From: Granulicella aggregans
GTDB taxonomy: Bacteria > Acidobacteriota > Terriglobia > Terriglobales > Acidobacteriaceae
Direction of reading: 5' to 3'
Length of the DNA: 64,000 bases
Assembly (NCBI RefSeq): GCF_014203275.1
Contig: NZ_JACHIP010000005.1
Coordinates: 62,001 to 126,000, forward strand
Below, piece by piece: positions 1 to 8,863 of the stretch. Below the pieces are notes generated by a model, which was not told the DNA's origin, ran no database searches, and saw only the letters and a program-made list of their open reading frames with translations. Position 1 is the stretch's first letter. Every line of letters starts with the position of its first letter. The translations under genes and the position numbers were made by a program.

Positions 1-3000
1 CTGGGCGTGAGTTGGTGGAAGGACGCTCGCAATAGGCGCGCAGGGCGGCGAGGCCGTCGTTGCGAAGCTGGCCGCGCCAGACGAGGTTCCAGATGGCGTC
101 GATGGTCTCGCCGGGATAGCCACCGCCGAGGGCGTCGTGGATGTCCGAGAAGAAGGACGCTCCGTGGCTCCGCAAATATGCAACGATCGCGGTTTCTTTT
201 TCCGCGGCGCCCGCGTACTGCTCTTCTCCTTTCTCCCTCGTTCCTTCACTCTGCGTTATTGGCCAGAGCTCGGGAAGCTTTTCCGCAAGGTAGAGGCCGA
301 TGCGGCCATCGCGTTCGCCTATGGGATCGAAGCCTGCCCAGACAACTTCGCCAGCGGCGATTAGGGTGTCGAGGTCGGAAGACTTGTAGTTGAGGATGCG
401 CGCGGGAAGGATCTCGGTTTCGAGGATGGAGGCCGGGAGAGGTGCGCCCTGAAGATTTTCGATGACGTCGAGGAGAGCGTCGAGGCCGCGACGAGGCTGG
501 ATGACTCCTTGCCAGCGCGTGATGAGGCGAGCGAGCGTGCGCTGCTCGACGGGTTCAACTTCTTTCCGAAGTCTTGCCAAAGATTTGCGTCGTATCGTGC
601 GGAGAACCTCGTTGTCGCACCACTCGCGATGGATGCCGCCGGGGCGGAAGCCGCCTTCGACGATGCGTCCTGTACCGACGAGGCGATTCAACGTGGCATC
701 GACTATCGCGGGCGAGAGCGCAAAGCGGCCTGCGGCCTCCTGGGTTGTAAATGGGCCGTGAGTGCGACCATAGCGACGCAGCAGGTCGAAGAGCGCTTCA
801 GGGACTGCGTTGAGGAAGGCCGAAGGCAGGCCGGGTGGCAAAGGTACGCCTAGAGCATCGCGGTAGCGCCCCGAATCTTCGACGGCGATAAATCTCTTCT
901 CTCCCGCTACGGTGACTTCGAGTACGCGTCGTGCCTTCGCGAGGCGACCCACTGTATTTGCAACCTCTTCGGTTACACATCGGCGAAGTAACTCTTCCCT
1001 GCTGAGATCGCCGAGACGCAGCAGCAGGTCGTGCGCGCCGTCCATATTCTTTGCCTTGTATGTGTCGGCGAGGCACTGGAGTTGTTCTTCGGTCTCTTCG
1101 ATGGCGTTGAGGTCGAGGAGCTCGCGAAGGTCGGCGTCGCCCATGAGTTCGCGGAGTTGGTCCTGGTCGATGGAGAGCGCCTGCGCGCGGCGTTCGGCCA
1201 GGGGAGCGTCGCCATCGTAGATGTAGTTCGCTACGTAGCTGAAGAGCAACGCCGAGGCGAAGGGTGACGGCGTGCGCGAGTCCACGGTGTGGACACGGAG
1301 TGAACGATTGCTAACGGCGCGAAGGATCTCCATCAGCGCGGGCATGTCAAAGACGTCGCGCAGGCATTCGCGATAAGCCTCCAGCAGAATCGGGAAAGAC
1401 GCGTAGCGGGAGGCGACACTTAGGAGATCGTAGGCGCGCTTGCGTTGTTGCCACAGAGGTGTGCGGCCATCGGCGCGGCGGCGTGGCAGTAGTAAAGCGC
1501 GAGAGGCACTTTCGCGAAACTTCGCGGCGAAGAGAGCGGTCGAGCCAAGTTGGCGTAGCACTAGTTCGGCGGCTTCTTCGGGTTCGAGCAGCAGCGGTTC
1601 AATGGGCGGAGCTTCATCGGCCTCGGGGAAGCGAAGAACGAAGCCATCTTCGCTCCACATGGTCTCGACTTCCATTCCGTTGTTGCTGCGGATCTTTGCG
1701 GTGGCTGCCATCGCCCAGGGTGCATGGATGCGGCTGCCGAAGGGTGTCAGCACGCAGACGCGCCAGTCGCCGAGCTCGTCGCGAACACGCTCGATGACGA
1801 TATTGCGGTCGTCAGGAACAGTGACGGTGGCGATCTCCTGGTCGGCGAGATAGCGCAGGACGTTCTCGGCGGCTCGGGGTTCAAGGTCGTGCTGCGAGAC
1901 GAGTTGCGTGATGGCCACGCTGCGCGGCATCTCGCGAATCTCGCGGACGAGAGCGCCGATGCGGCGGCCAAACTCCAGCGGGCGGCCTGCGCGATCGCCA
2001 TGCCAGAAGGGCATCTTGCCGGGGTCGCCGGGCGCGGGTGAGACGAGGACGCGGTCGTGGGTTATCTCATCGATACGCCAGGTCGATGCGCCGAGGATAA
2101 AGGTGTCTCCGGTGCGTGACTCGAAGACCATCTCTTCGTCGAGCTCCCCGACGCGGACGGGCTTGCTGCGCTCGCCCGAGAGGAAGACGCCGTAGAGGCC
2201 GCGGTCCGGGATGGTGCCGCCGTTGAGGATAGCGATGCGTTTGACGCCGGAGCGCGGGGTGAGCCAGTTGCGGTTGCGATCCCAGGTAATACGGGGGCGG
2301 AGCTCGGCGAACTCATCCGATGGGTAGCGGCCGGCGAGCATGTCGAGCACGCCGTCGAAGACGCTCTGGCTGAGACCCGCAAACGGAGCGGCGCTGCGAA
2401 CGAGAGCGTAGAGCGCGGCGTAGCTGATGCCGGGAGACTCTTCTTCATCGGACTTCTTCTTGCTGCGCATAAGAGCGTCGGCAACATCGAGCGGCGGATG
2501 CGCGATGATCGCGACCATCTGCTGTGCAAGCACGTCGAGCGGATTGCGAAGAAAGCGCGTGGACTCGACGTGACCTTCGTGCATCGCGCGCGTGACGGCG
2601 GCGCAGGCGATGAGGTCGGCGCGATACTTAGGGAAGATGATGCCGTTTGAGGGCGCTCCGACCTGGTGACCGGCGCGGCCGATGCGTTGCATGCCGCTGG
2701 CGACTGATGGGGGAGCTTCGATCTGGATGACGAGGTCAATCGCCCCCATATCTATGCCGAGTTCGAGCGAAGAGGTTGCGACCAGCGCTTTGATCTTGCC
2801 TGCCTTCAGCAATTCTTCAATCTCGCTGCGTTGCGTGGCGGCGAGCGATCCGTGATGGGCTCTGGCTATGGGCTCGCCTGCGAGATCATTCAGTGCACCG
2901 GCAAGGCGTTCCGCGACGCGGCGGGCGTTGACGAAGATGAGCGTGGAAGTGCGCTCGCGAATAATCTCCAGCAGGCGTGGGTGAATCGACTGCCAGATAG

Positions 3001-4018
3001 AAGTGCGCTTCGGACCTTGCGATGCCGGGCCGCTGGGAATCTCTTCGATCTCGCCAAGCTTGGCCATGTCTTCAACCGGCACTTCGACGCGAAGGTCGAG
3101 GAGCTTGCGGGCTCCAGCGTTGACGATGGTAACGGGGCGATAGACCGGACCCGCGGCATCGGACGGCGCTGCTGGATCCTGTGCGACCTCCATCAACACT
3201 TCGGAGACTTCGCCTTCGACGTTTGCGATCAGGCCTGCGTCGGTGCCGGAGTTGACAGCGTCTGCTCTGGTCGTTGCTCCGACGAGAAAGCGCGCGACCT
3301 CTTCGAGTGGGCGTTGCGTGGCGGATAGGCCAATGCGCTGGATGGAGCGACCCGTGAGCGCCTCGAGACGTTCAATGGAGAGAGCCATGTGAGCGCCGCG
3401 CTTGCTAGGGACGAGGGCGTGGATCTCGTCGATGATGATGGTCTCTACGGAACGGAGAGACTCGCCTGCTTCCGAGGTGAGCAGGAGATAGAGTGACTCG
3501 GGTGTGGTGATGAGGATGTCGCCGGGATGGTTGCGGAAGCGTGCGCGCTCCTTCGGCGAGGTATCGCCGGTGCGAACACTGATCTCCGGCATGCGGAAGG
3601 GAACGCCTTCGCGCTGGGCCATGTTGGCAATGCCCTGCAGCGGCGAGCGGAGGTTGCGTTCGACGTCGGCGGCAAGCGCCTTAAGCGGTGAGATGTAGAC
3701 TACGCGGCAGCCCTTCGGCGCACTGGCGGGCGTTTGCATCATCAGCTTGTCCAGGCACCAGAGGAACGCGGTGAGGGTCTTGCCGGTGCCGGTGGGCGCA
3801 AGGATGAGCGTCGATTCGCCGCGAGCGATGGCGGGCCAGCCCTCACGCTGCGGAGCTGTGGGACCGTCAAAAACTGCGCGGAACCACGCGGCGGTGATGG
3901 GGTGGAAGAGTGCCAGTGCGGCTTCGGCGGATGCGACGTTCTCTTCCACAACGACGGCCTCAACATTGGCCGTCTTCTTCGGTTTCGACTCTTTCGATTT
4001 GGCAGGGGTGCGCGGCAT
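1..4018 (-). CDS. lhr: Lhr-type large DEAD/DEAH-box ATP-dependent helicase (3' end beyond window)
   Basis: One reading frame stays open on the minus strand from the ATG at 4018-4016 to the left edge, about 1339 codons. The Walker A motif APTGTGKT is at residues 74-81, followed by a Ser-Pro-Leu-Lys-Ala motif, a DEIH box at residues 197-200 and a helicase C-terminal domain with the motif VI type sequence QRIGRAGHQ. A long C-terminal region of winged-helix and Lhr-core character follows. Lhr proteins are usually about 1400-1550 residues, so roughly the last 100-200 are missing here. Family knowledge: superfamily 2 3'-5' helicases involved in DNA repair. The N-terminal 20 residues are Lys-rich and probably disordered. 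It diverges from cdd across a 113-bp gap. The frame runs off position 1, so no stop codon is visible. Confidence 0.88.
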   Translation of the reverse strand, partial: MPRTPAKSKESKPKKTANVEAVVVEENVASAEAALALFHPITAAWFRAVFDGPTAPQREGWPAIARGESTLILAPTGTGKTLTAFLWCLDKLMMQTPASAPKGCRVVYISPLKALAADVERNLRSPLQGIANMAQREGVPFRMPEISVRTGDTSPKERARFRNHPGDILITTPESLYLLLTSEAGESLRSVETIIIDEIHALVPSKRGAHMALSIERLEALTGRSIQRIGLSATQRPLEEVARFLVGATTRADAVNSGTDAGLIANVEGEVSEVLMEVAQDPAAPSDAAGPVYRPVTIVNAGARKLLDLRVEVPVEDMAKLGEIEEIPSGPASQGPKRTSIWQSIHPRLLEIIRERTSTLIFVNARRVAERLAGALNDLAGEPIARAHHGSLAATQRSEIEELLKAGKIKALVATSSLELGIDMGAIDLVIQIEAPPSVASGMQRIGRAGHQVGAPSNGIIFPKYRADLIACAAVTRAMHEGHVESTRFLRNPLDVLAQQMVAIIAHPPLDVADALMRSKKKSDEEESPGISYAALYALVRSAAPFAGLSQSVFDGVLDMLAGRYPSDEFAELRPRITWDRNRNWLTPRSGVKRIAILNGGTIPDRGLYGVFLSGERSKPVRVGELDEEMVFESRTGDTFILGASTWRIDEITHDRVLVSPAPGDPGKMPFWHGDRAGRPLEFGRRIGALVREIREMPRSVAITQLVSQHDLEPRAAENVLRYLADQEIATVTVPDDRNIVIERVRDELGDWRVCVLTPFGSRIHAPWAMAATAKIRSNNGMEVETMWSEDGFVLRFPEADEAPPIEPLLLEPEEAAELVLRQLGSTALFAAKFRESASRALLLPRRRADGRTPLWQQRKRAYDLLSVASRYASFPILLEAYRECLRDVFDMPALMEILRAVSNRSLRVHTVDSRTPSPFASALLFSYVANYIYDGDAPLAERRAQALSIDQDQLRELMGDADLRELLDLNAIEETEEQLQCLADTYKAKNMDGAHDLLLRLGDLSREELLRRCVTEEVANTVGRLAKARRVLEVTVAGEKRFIAVEDSGRYRDALGVPLPPGLPSAFLNAVPEALFDLLRRYGRTHGPFTTQEAAGRFALSPAIVDATLNRLVGTGRIVEGGFRPGGIHREWCDNEVLRTIRRKSLARLRKEVEPVEQRTLARLITRWQGVIQPRRGLDALLDVIENLQGAPLPASILETEILPARILNYKSSDLDTLIAAGEVVWAGFDPIGERDGRIGLYLAEKLPELWPITQSEGTREKGEEQYAGAAEKETAIVAYLRSHGASFFSDIHDALGGGYPGETIDAIWNLVWRGQLRNDGLAALRAYCERPSTNSRP

Positions 4019-4131
4019 GAAATCTTTCACCCTTAGCTTACTTTGGGCTCTCGTGATGAGATGCGGATTCCTCGCGATTATGTGTGCGCCATCAAAGCAT
4101 TCGGTCAGCGACGATTGAGTAAGATGGCGGT

Positions 4132-4581
4132 ATGTCCGATTCCCTGCACGCCAGCGGCTTTGCCGCCGCTACGATCGACGATCTTCTCCAGCAGGCGAAG
4201 ACGGTTGCCGAACACTCGCACTCCCCTTACAGCCGATTTCGGGTCGGCGCAGCCATTCTGATTACCGCTGGCGAGTCGCCAGAGCAGCATGTTGTCACCG
4301 GCTGCAACGTCGAGAACGCGTCGTTCCGGTTGACGACCTGCGCGGAGCAGTCGGCGATTGCAACGGCAGTAGGAATGTATGGGCCGAAGATCAGAATCCA
4401 TGGTGTCGCGGTCGCGAATCTGAATGGCGCGGCGAGCATGCCGTGTGGAGCTTGCCGGCAGACCATTCTTGAGTTTTCGACACCGGAGACCTGGGTCTTT
4501 TATCCGGCGGAAAAAGGTGCGGCGGCAGAGGCGAAGCTCACCGACCTAATTCCTGCGGCCTTCCGATTGGAGCAAGTATGA
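4132..4581 (+). CDS. cdd: Cytidine deaminase
   Basis: 149 residues, the usual size of the small tetrameric cytidine deaminases. It hydrolyses cytidine and deoxycytidine to uridine and deoxyuridine in the cytoplasm. Zinc and catalytic residues are visible: C70-A-E72 (the Glu is the proton shuttle) and PCGAC with C105 and C108. The substrate-binding stretch CNVENASF is at 58-65. The stop codon overlaps the start of the phosphorylase gene by 4 bases (ATGA), so the two are translationally coupled and form a pyrimidine nucleoside salvage pair. The start was chosen for the conserved length. An upstream ribosome-binding site is not strong. Confidence 0.95.
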   Translation: MSDSLHASGFAAATIDDLLQQAKTVAEHSHSPYSRFRVGAAILITAGESPEQHVVTGCNVENASFRLTTCAEQSAIATAVGMYGPKIRIHGVAVANLNGAASMPCGACRQTILEFSTPETWVFYPAEKGAAAEAKLTDLIPAAFRLEQV

Positions 4582-5918
4582 ATGAGACCCAACAGATCCA
4601 TCCTGTCGATGTGATCCTGCACAAGCGCGACGGCCTCGCGCTGAGCGATGCGGAGATTCAGTACTTCATCCATGCCGTCGTCGAGCACACTGCCACCGAC
4701 CCGCAAATTGCCGCTTGGCTGATGGCGGTTTGGCAGCGGGGGCTAAATGCGCGCGAACTGGCCACTCTGACTACGGCGATGCGCTACTCCGGTGAGACAT
4801 TCGATTCGGCTTTCCTCAACAGCTTCTGCATCGATAAACACTCGACCGGCGGCGTGGGCGATAAGACTTCCCTGCTGATCGCGCCCATCGTCGCAGCCGC
4901 CGGGTTGAAGGTGCCGATGATCAGCGGGCGATCGCTTGGGCACACAGGCGGCACACTTGATAAGCTCGAGACCATTCCCGGCTTTCGCACGCAGCTCTCG
5001 ATGGCGGAGTTCGCCGATGTCATCTCACGGTGCGGCTTCTTCATGGCCGGACAGACGCCAAGACTGGTTCCCGCCGATCGCATCCTGTACGGCCTGCGCG
5101 ATCATACGGGCACGGTGGAGTCGCCAAACCTGATCTGCGCCAGCATCATGAGCAAGAAACTGGCTGAGGGGATCAACGGCCTTGTGCTTGATGTAAAGAC
5201 GGGCAGCGGCGCATTCATGTCGAAGTACGAGGACGCGAAGCACCTGGCGTCACTGATGGTCGAGACAGGCGAACTTGCGGGAACAAAAACGGTCGCTCTG
5301 CTGACGGCTATGGATGAGCCGCTGGGTCGGTTCTCCGGCAATTGGGTCGAGGTTTGGGAGTGCGTCGATATCATGAGAAACGTACGGCATCCCATGTCCG
5401 CCGACCTAATCGAGCTATCGAACATTCTTGCGGGATGGATGCTCTATCTTGGCGGCAAAGCTGAGACGCCGGAGTCAGGTGCGGTGCTCTCAGACGAGAT
5501 GCTCACGAGCGGCGCGGCGTACAAAACATGGCTTGAGATGACAGAATTGCAGGGCGGTAATGCCCGCGTCTTCGATGACCCTGCATCGCACCATAAGCCA
5601 GTAGCCACCCGCGTGCTGAGCGCCGAGACTGCGGGCTACCTGTATTCGATGGACTGCCGCGAAGTTGGCTGGGCGGTCCAGCGTCTGGGAGCGGGACGCG
5701 CGAAGCCGGGCGATCCGGTAAGCGCATACGCGGGTATTGAGGTTCACACGAAGCTTGGCGCAAAGGTCGAAAAGGGCCAGCCGCTGCTGACCCTCTTCGC
5801 CGAAGATGCGGCCTTACTGGATGAGCCGGAGGCGATGCTCCGGGCTACCTATAAGATCGCGCCGGAGCCACCTGAGTTGAACCCGATGATCCGCGAGATC
5901 ATCAGGCATGAGGGATAG
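4578..5918 (+). CDS. deoA: Thymidine / pyrimidine-nucleoside phosphorylase
   Basis: 446 residues. It cleaves thymidine, and in the Pdp subfamily also uridine, with phosphate to the base and (deoxy)ribose-1-phosphate. Family hallmarks are present: the phosphate-binding stretch KHSTGGVGDKTS at about 88-99, the signature SGRSLGHTGGTLDKLE at 116-131, KLAEG and the KTGSGAF loop. A C-terminal barrel-sandwich domain carries the HTKLGAKVEKGQPL segment. It starts inside the last codons of cdd, so deaminated nucleosides can be passed directly to phosphorolysis. Sequence alone does not separate strict thymidine phosphorylase from the broader pyrimidine (pdp) enzyme. It ends two bases from the convergent catalase-like gene with no obvious terminator between them. 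Confidence 0.93.
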   Translation: MNETQQIHPVDVILHKRDGLALSDAEIQYFIHAVVEHTATDPQIAAWLMAVWQRGLNARELATLTTAMRYSGETFDSAFLNSFCIDKHSTGGVGDKTSLLIAPIVAAAGLKVPMISGRSLGHTGGTLDKLETIPGFRTQLSMAEFADVISRCGFFMAGQTPRLVPADRILYGLRDHTGTVESPNLICASIMSKKLAEGINGLVLDVKTGSGAFMSKYEDAKHLASLMVETGELAGTKTVALLTAMDEPLGRFSGNWVEVWECVDIMRNVRHPMSADLIELSNILAGWMLYLGGKAETPESGAVLSDEMLTSGAAYKTWLEMTELQGGNARVFDDPASHHKPVATRVLSAETAGYLYSMDCREVGWAVQRLGAGRAKPGDPVSAYAGIEVHTKLGAKVEKGQPLLTLFAEDAALLDEPEAMLRATYKIAPEPPELNPMIREIIRHEG

Positions 5919-5920
5919 AA

Positions 5921-6862
5921 CTAAGCGCTGCGCCGGCGGCGTCCGCTGATGAGGTAAATCGCAGCGCGAAGCTCGAGCAGAGGGTCGTTCGATGGCTCGA
6001 TGCCGTCGACGCGCGGGATCGGATCGAAGATGGTGTGCTTCTGCTCGGCGGCATCGTCTTCGACCAGCGAAGTCAGCGTAATCGAACCGAGATCGACGAT
6101 CTTGCTGTCAGCAGCCCAGTGGATCGTCGCGTCGTCGACTACTTCGGCCACTCCAGCCAACTGCGCCTTCACCTTGAAGGCGATCGGGGCGGACTTCACA
6201 CGGGTGGCGATCTCGTCGAAGAGGTAGTTCGCTTCTTTCGCCTTGGTCGCTTCGTCGTTGAGGTGATCGAGGCCCGCCTCCGGAGAGATCTGGTACCGGA
6301 TGAACTGCGAGGCTCCTTCAGCGTTCAGGAACTCCATCGCGGTCACGCCGAAGTAGCCTTCCGTGGCGAAACTGACCGGGGCAGGCTTGGGTGTCTGCAC
6401 GAATGCGAGAGCTGCGGGATGCGAGCCGACGAATGCTTCGACGGGCGTGGGAGAGGGTGTTCCGGGAGCGCTTGCAGCGATCGCCTGCAGGAATTCGAGG
6501 AACTCTTCGCCGGTGTGGGTTGGGAAGCCGTCAGTGGAGTGGGCGACGATGTCGGTGTGAACACGCTCGCCGAGGTGGAAGCGGACGGCGATGCCGCGCG
6601 GGTTCGCATTCGGGTCGTTGTCCGGGATGAGCGGGACGCCAGTCGAGTTTGAGAAACGCACTGTGACCGGGGTTGAAGCGCTCGCAAAGTGGGGAGCACG
6701 GCTCAGCGTCGAGGCTCCCGCCGCAGGGGTGAACTCGCCCTTCAGCAGGATGCCCTTGGCATGCGCCGGACGGATGCCGGGATAAGCGCCGAAGATGGCC
6801 TGAAACTTTTCGATCAGGGCTTCGCTGAGTGCGATGAGCTTTTCGTCATTGGGAAGCGGCAT
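5921..6862 (-). CDS. Catalase-related haem peroxidase (SrpA-like)
   Basis: 313 residues, much shorter than true monofunctional catalases (about 480 or more) and typical of the catalase-related peroxidase family. Visible features are a distal His in RPAHAKG near the N terminus, the segment TVRFSNSTGVP, the segment NPRGIAVRFHL, and near the C terminus the proximal haem-ligand pattern R-A-A-I-Y. I chose the ATG at 6862-6860 because AGGAGA lies 8 bases upstream. A start ten codons earlier lacks such a site. No clear signal peptide is visible with this start. The role is probably peroxide-dependent oxidation or detoxification; the substrate is unknown. It is transcribed away from tpiA. Confidence 0.88.
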   Translation of the reverse strand: MPLPNDEKLIALSEALIEKFQAIFGAYPGIRPAHAKGILLKGEFTPAAGASTLSRAPHFASASTPVTVRFSNSTGVPLIPDNDPNANPRGIAVRFHLGERVHTDIVAHSTDGFPTHTGEEFLEFLQAIAASAPGTPSPTPVEAFVGSHPAALAFVQTPKPAPVSFATEGYFGVTAMEFLNAEGASQFIRYQISPEAGLDHLNDEATKAKEANYLFDEIATRVKSAPIAFKVKAQLAGVAEVVDDATIHWAADSKIVDLGSITLTSLVEDDAAEQKHTIFDPIPRVDGIEPSNDPLLELRAAIYLISGRRRRSA

Positions 6863-7028
6863 AAAGTGATCTCCTGTATTGGTTCGCTGCAAAGGGTTGA
6901 AAGCTAACTTTACCGAGCATGGCGACGGAATGCCACCCCCGCTCCGGTATTCGGAATAAAATCCGTGTGAATCTTTTCAAGCGCGGTCTCTTCCCTCAGC
7001 GTGCTCAAAGTGGGATACTAAGTCGCTG

Positions 7029-7817
7029 ATGCGTAAGCCACTGATCGCCGCGAACTGGAAGATGTACAAGACGCCCGCTGAGTCGGTCGCCTTCCTACAC
7101 GAGTTTCTCCCCCTGGTCTGCAACATCGACGACATCGACATCGCGATCTATCCGACGATGTCTTCGCTGGCGTCTGTCATCGGGGCCGTCCAGGGCACGA
7201 ACGTCTCGGCCGGAGCGCAGACCATGCACTGGCTGAATGAAGGCCCGTACACGGGTCAGACTTCGCCCACCATGCTGGCGAGCATAAACTGCGACCATGT
7301 GCTGTTGGGTCACTCCGAACGTCGTATCTACGCGCACGAGACGGACGACATGGTGAATTGGAAGCTGCGGGCGGCGCTCGCGCAGGGTCTCATTCCCATG
7401 GTGTGCGTGGGCGAAACTCATGACAAGCGCGAGTCGGGACTGACTGAAGCGGTCCTGCGCTGGCAGATCAGTTGCGCGCTGAACAGCGTTAAGCCCGAAG
7501 AGGCCGAACCCATTGTGATCGCGTACGAGCCCGTCTGGGCGATCGGCACGGGATCTGTGGCGAAGCCGGACCAGGTATCGGAGGCGCATCGGATCATTCG
7601 CCGTGAAGTCGCAGCGCGGCTCGGAGAACAGTGTTCGGAGATGGTGCGGATTATCTACGGCGGAAGCGTGAAGCCGGACAACATCGCGGGCATCATGGAG
7701 CAGCCGGAGATCGATGGAGCCCTGGTCGGTGGAGCGAGCCTGAACCCGCAGACCTTCGCCGCGATCATCCAGAATGCGCTGCCGGTGGCACACGCCGCCA
7801 GCCGCCTGAATTGCTAA
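7029..7817 (+). CDS. tpiA: Triosephosphate isomerase
   Basis: 262 residues, slightly longer than the usual 250. It interconverts dihydroxyacetone phosphate and glyceraldehyde 3-phosphate in glycolysis and gluconeogenesis. Catalytic residues are in place: K11 in NWKMYK, H95 in LLGHSERR and E167 in AYEPVWAIGTG. The phosphate-gripping GGSVKPDNIAG segment follows near the C terminus. It stands alone here rather than in a gap-pgk-tpi operon. It converges on lepB with only 27 bases between the two stops. The upstream 166-bp gap to the divergent peroxidase gene must hold its promoter, but no clear boxes were seen. Confidence 0.97.
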   Translation: MRKPLIAANWKMYKTPAESVAFLHEFLPLVCNIDDIDIAIYPTMSSLASVIGAVQGTNVSAGAQTMHWLNEGPYTGQTSPTMLASINCDHVLLGHSERRIYAHETDDMVNWKLRAALAQGLIPMVCVGETHDKRESGLTEAVLRWQISCALNSVKPEEAEPIVIAYEPVWAIGTGSVAKPDQVSEAHRIIRREVAARLGEQCSEMVRIIYGGSVKPDNIAGIMEQPEIDGALVGGASLNPQTFAAIIQNALPVAHAASRLNC

Positions 7818-7844
7818 GCGCGATAGCACCCTGGAACGAACAGG

Positions 7845-8492
7845 CTAGCGGACTACGCCCATCTGATCCACCGGCCAGTAGACAAACGCCGCTTTGCCGT
7901 AGATGAGATCGCGCGCTACGGGACCGAAGTCACGGCTGTCGCTGGAGATGTTCCGGTGGTCACCCATCACCCAATATTCGTGCGGCGGGATGACCGTCTC
8001 CGGCTGCGAACGTTCGTCCTCATATCGGATGGGGACATAGCCCTCTTTGAGCGGCTCACCATTGACGTAGACCTGCCCATGGTCAATCCTCAGCCGGTCG
8101 CCGCCCACCGCAATGACCCGCTTGATGTAGCTCTTCGAGTGATCGTGGGGGTAGAGGAAGACGACCACGTCCAGGTGATGAATGTCGCCCACGCGGTACG
8201 CAATTTTATTGATGAAGAGCCGATCCTCATCCTGCAGCATGGGCAACATGCTGGTGCCTTCAACGCGAACCGGCTGGTACAGGAAGACGATGATGAACGC
8301 CGAGACGATGACGGAGACGAGGATGTCCCGTGCCCAGGAGGATGTCCACGGGCGCAGAGCGGTCGCTGCGGAATCGTTACTGTGACCGGCGGGTTCAGCC
8401 TGTAAAGGGTCGACCATCGCACCGGAATCCGGCGGGAGCTCCGGGCTGGGGGCGCTGGCCGGATGTGGCTGTAGATCTTCTGCCTGAGACAC
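7845..8492 (-). CDS. lepB: Signal peptidase I
   Basis: 215 residues with a GTG start at 8492-8490 preceded by AGGAG about 11 bases upstream. It removes Sec and Tat signal peptides at the outer face of the inner membrane. Order of features: a Pro-rich cytoplasmic N terminus of about 50 residues, one membrane segment at about 54-72, the catalytic serine S81 in EGTSMLP, the general-base lysine K124 in YIKRVIAVGGD, and the GDHRNISSDSRDFG box near the C terminus. It is a minimal single-span form with a small periplasmic domain. The many exported proteins in this window are probable substrates. Confidence 0.95.
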   Translation of the reverse strand: MSQAEDLQPHPASAPSPELPPDSGAMVDPLQAEPAGHSNDSAATALRPWTSSWARDILVSVIVSAFIIVFLYQPVRVEGTSMLPMLQDEDRLFINKIAYRVGDIHHLDVVVFLYPHDHSKSYIKRVIAVGGDRLRIDHGQVYVNGEPLKEGYVPIRYEDERSQPETVIPPHEYWVMGDHRNISSDSRDFGPVARDLIYGKAAFVYWPVDQMGVVR

Positions 8493-8863
8493 GTCGGTGA
8501 TCGCTCCTGCCTGTGGTCAAGTAGCCTCCAACAGTGCCAGCTGGAGACCTTTCCCTTCACCAATTTACACTCGCTCGTTCACGAAGCCCAGCGGCGGCGA
8601 TCGAGACTGGACGCCGAAAAGCCTCTCCGATGTATCAATCCCCTCGCGAAAATACGGCCATAGACCGAAATCCGGCAGGAAATCGCTTTAGCGAGTGACC
8701 TGAAAGGAAACGTAAGGTACTTTGGGCTCACTACTCCCTAAGCCAGTTGCTACCCGCCAAAGCTTCAAACTACGCCTACATCCAGCATCTCAATGACATT
8801 CGTTAATCCCTCAAAGATACAGATCTAACTGCAAAACAATTTACAGACCGCAGGAGAGACGTC
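8493..8863. other. Intergenic region between lepB and the collagen-like gene
   Basis: This is a 371-bp divergent gap. The only support I see is the ribosome-binding site of the rightward gene (GGAG about ten bases before the ATG at 8864) and that of lepB. The right half is AT-richer than its surroundings, as expected for a promoter, but no convincing -35/-10 pair could be fixed. No RNA gene or repeat was recognised. Confidence 0.5.
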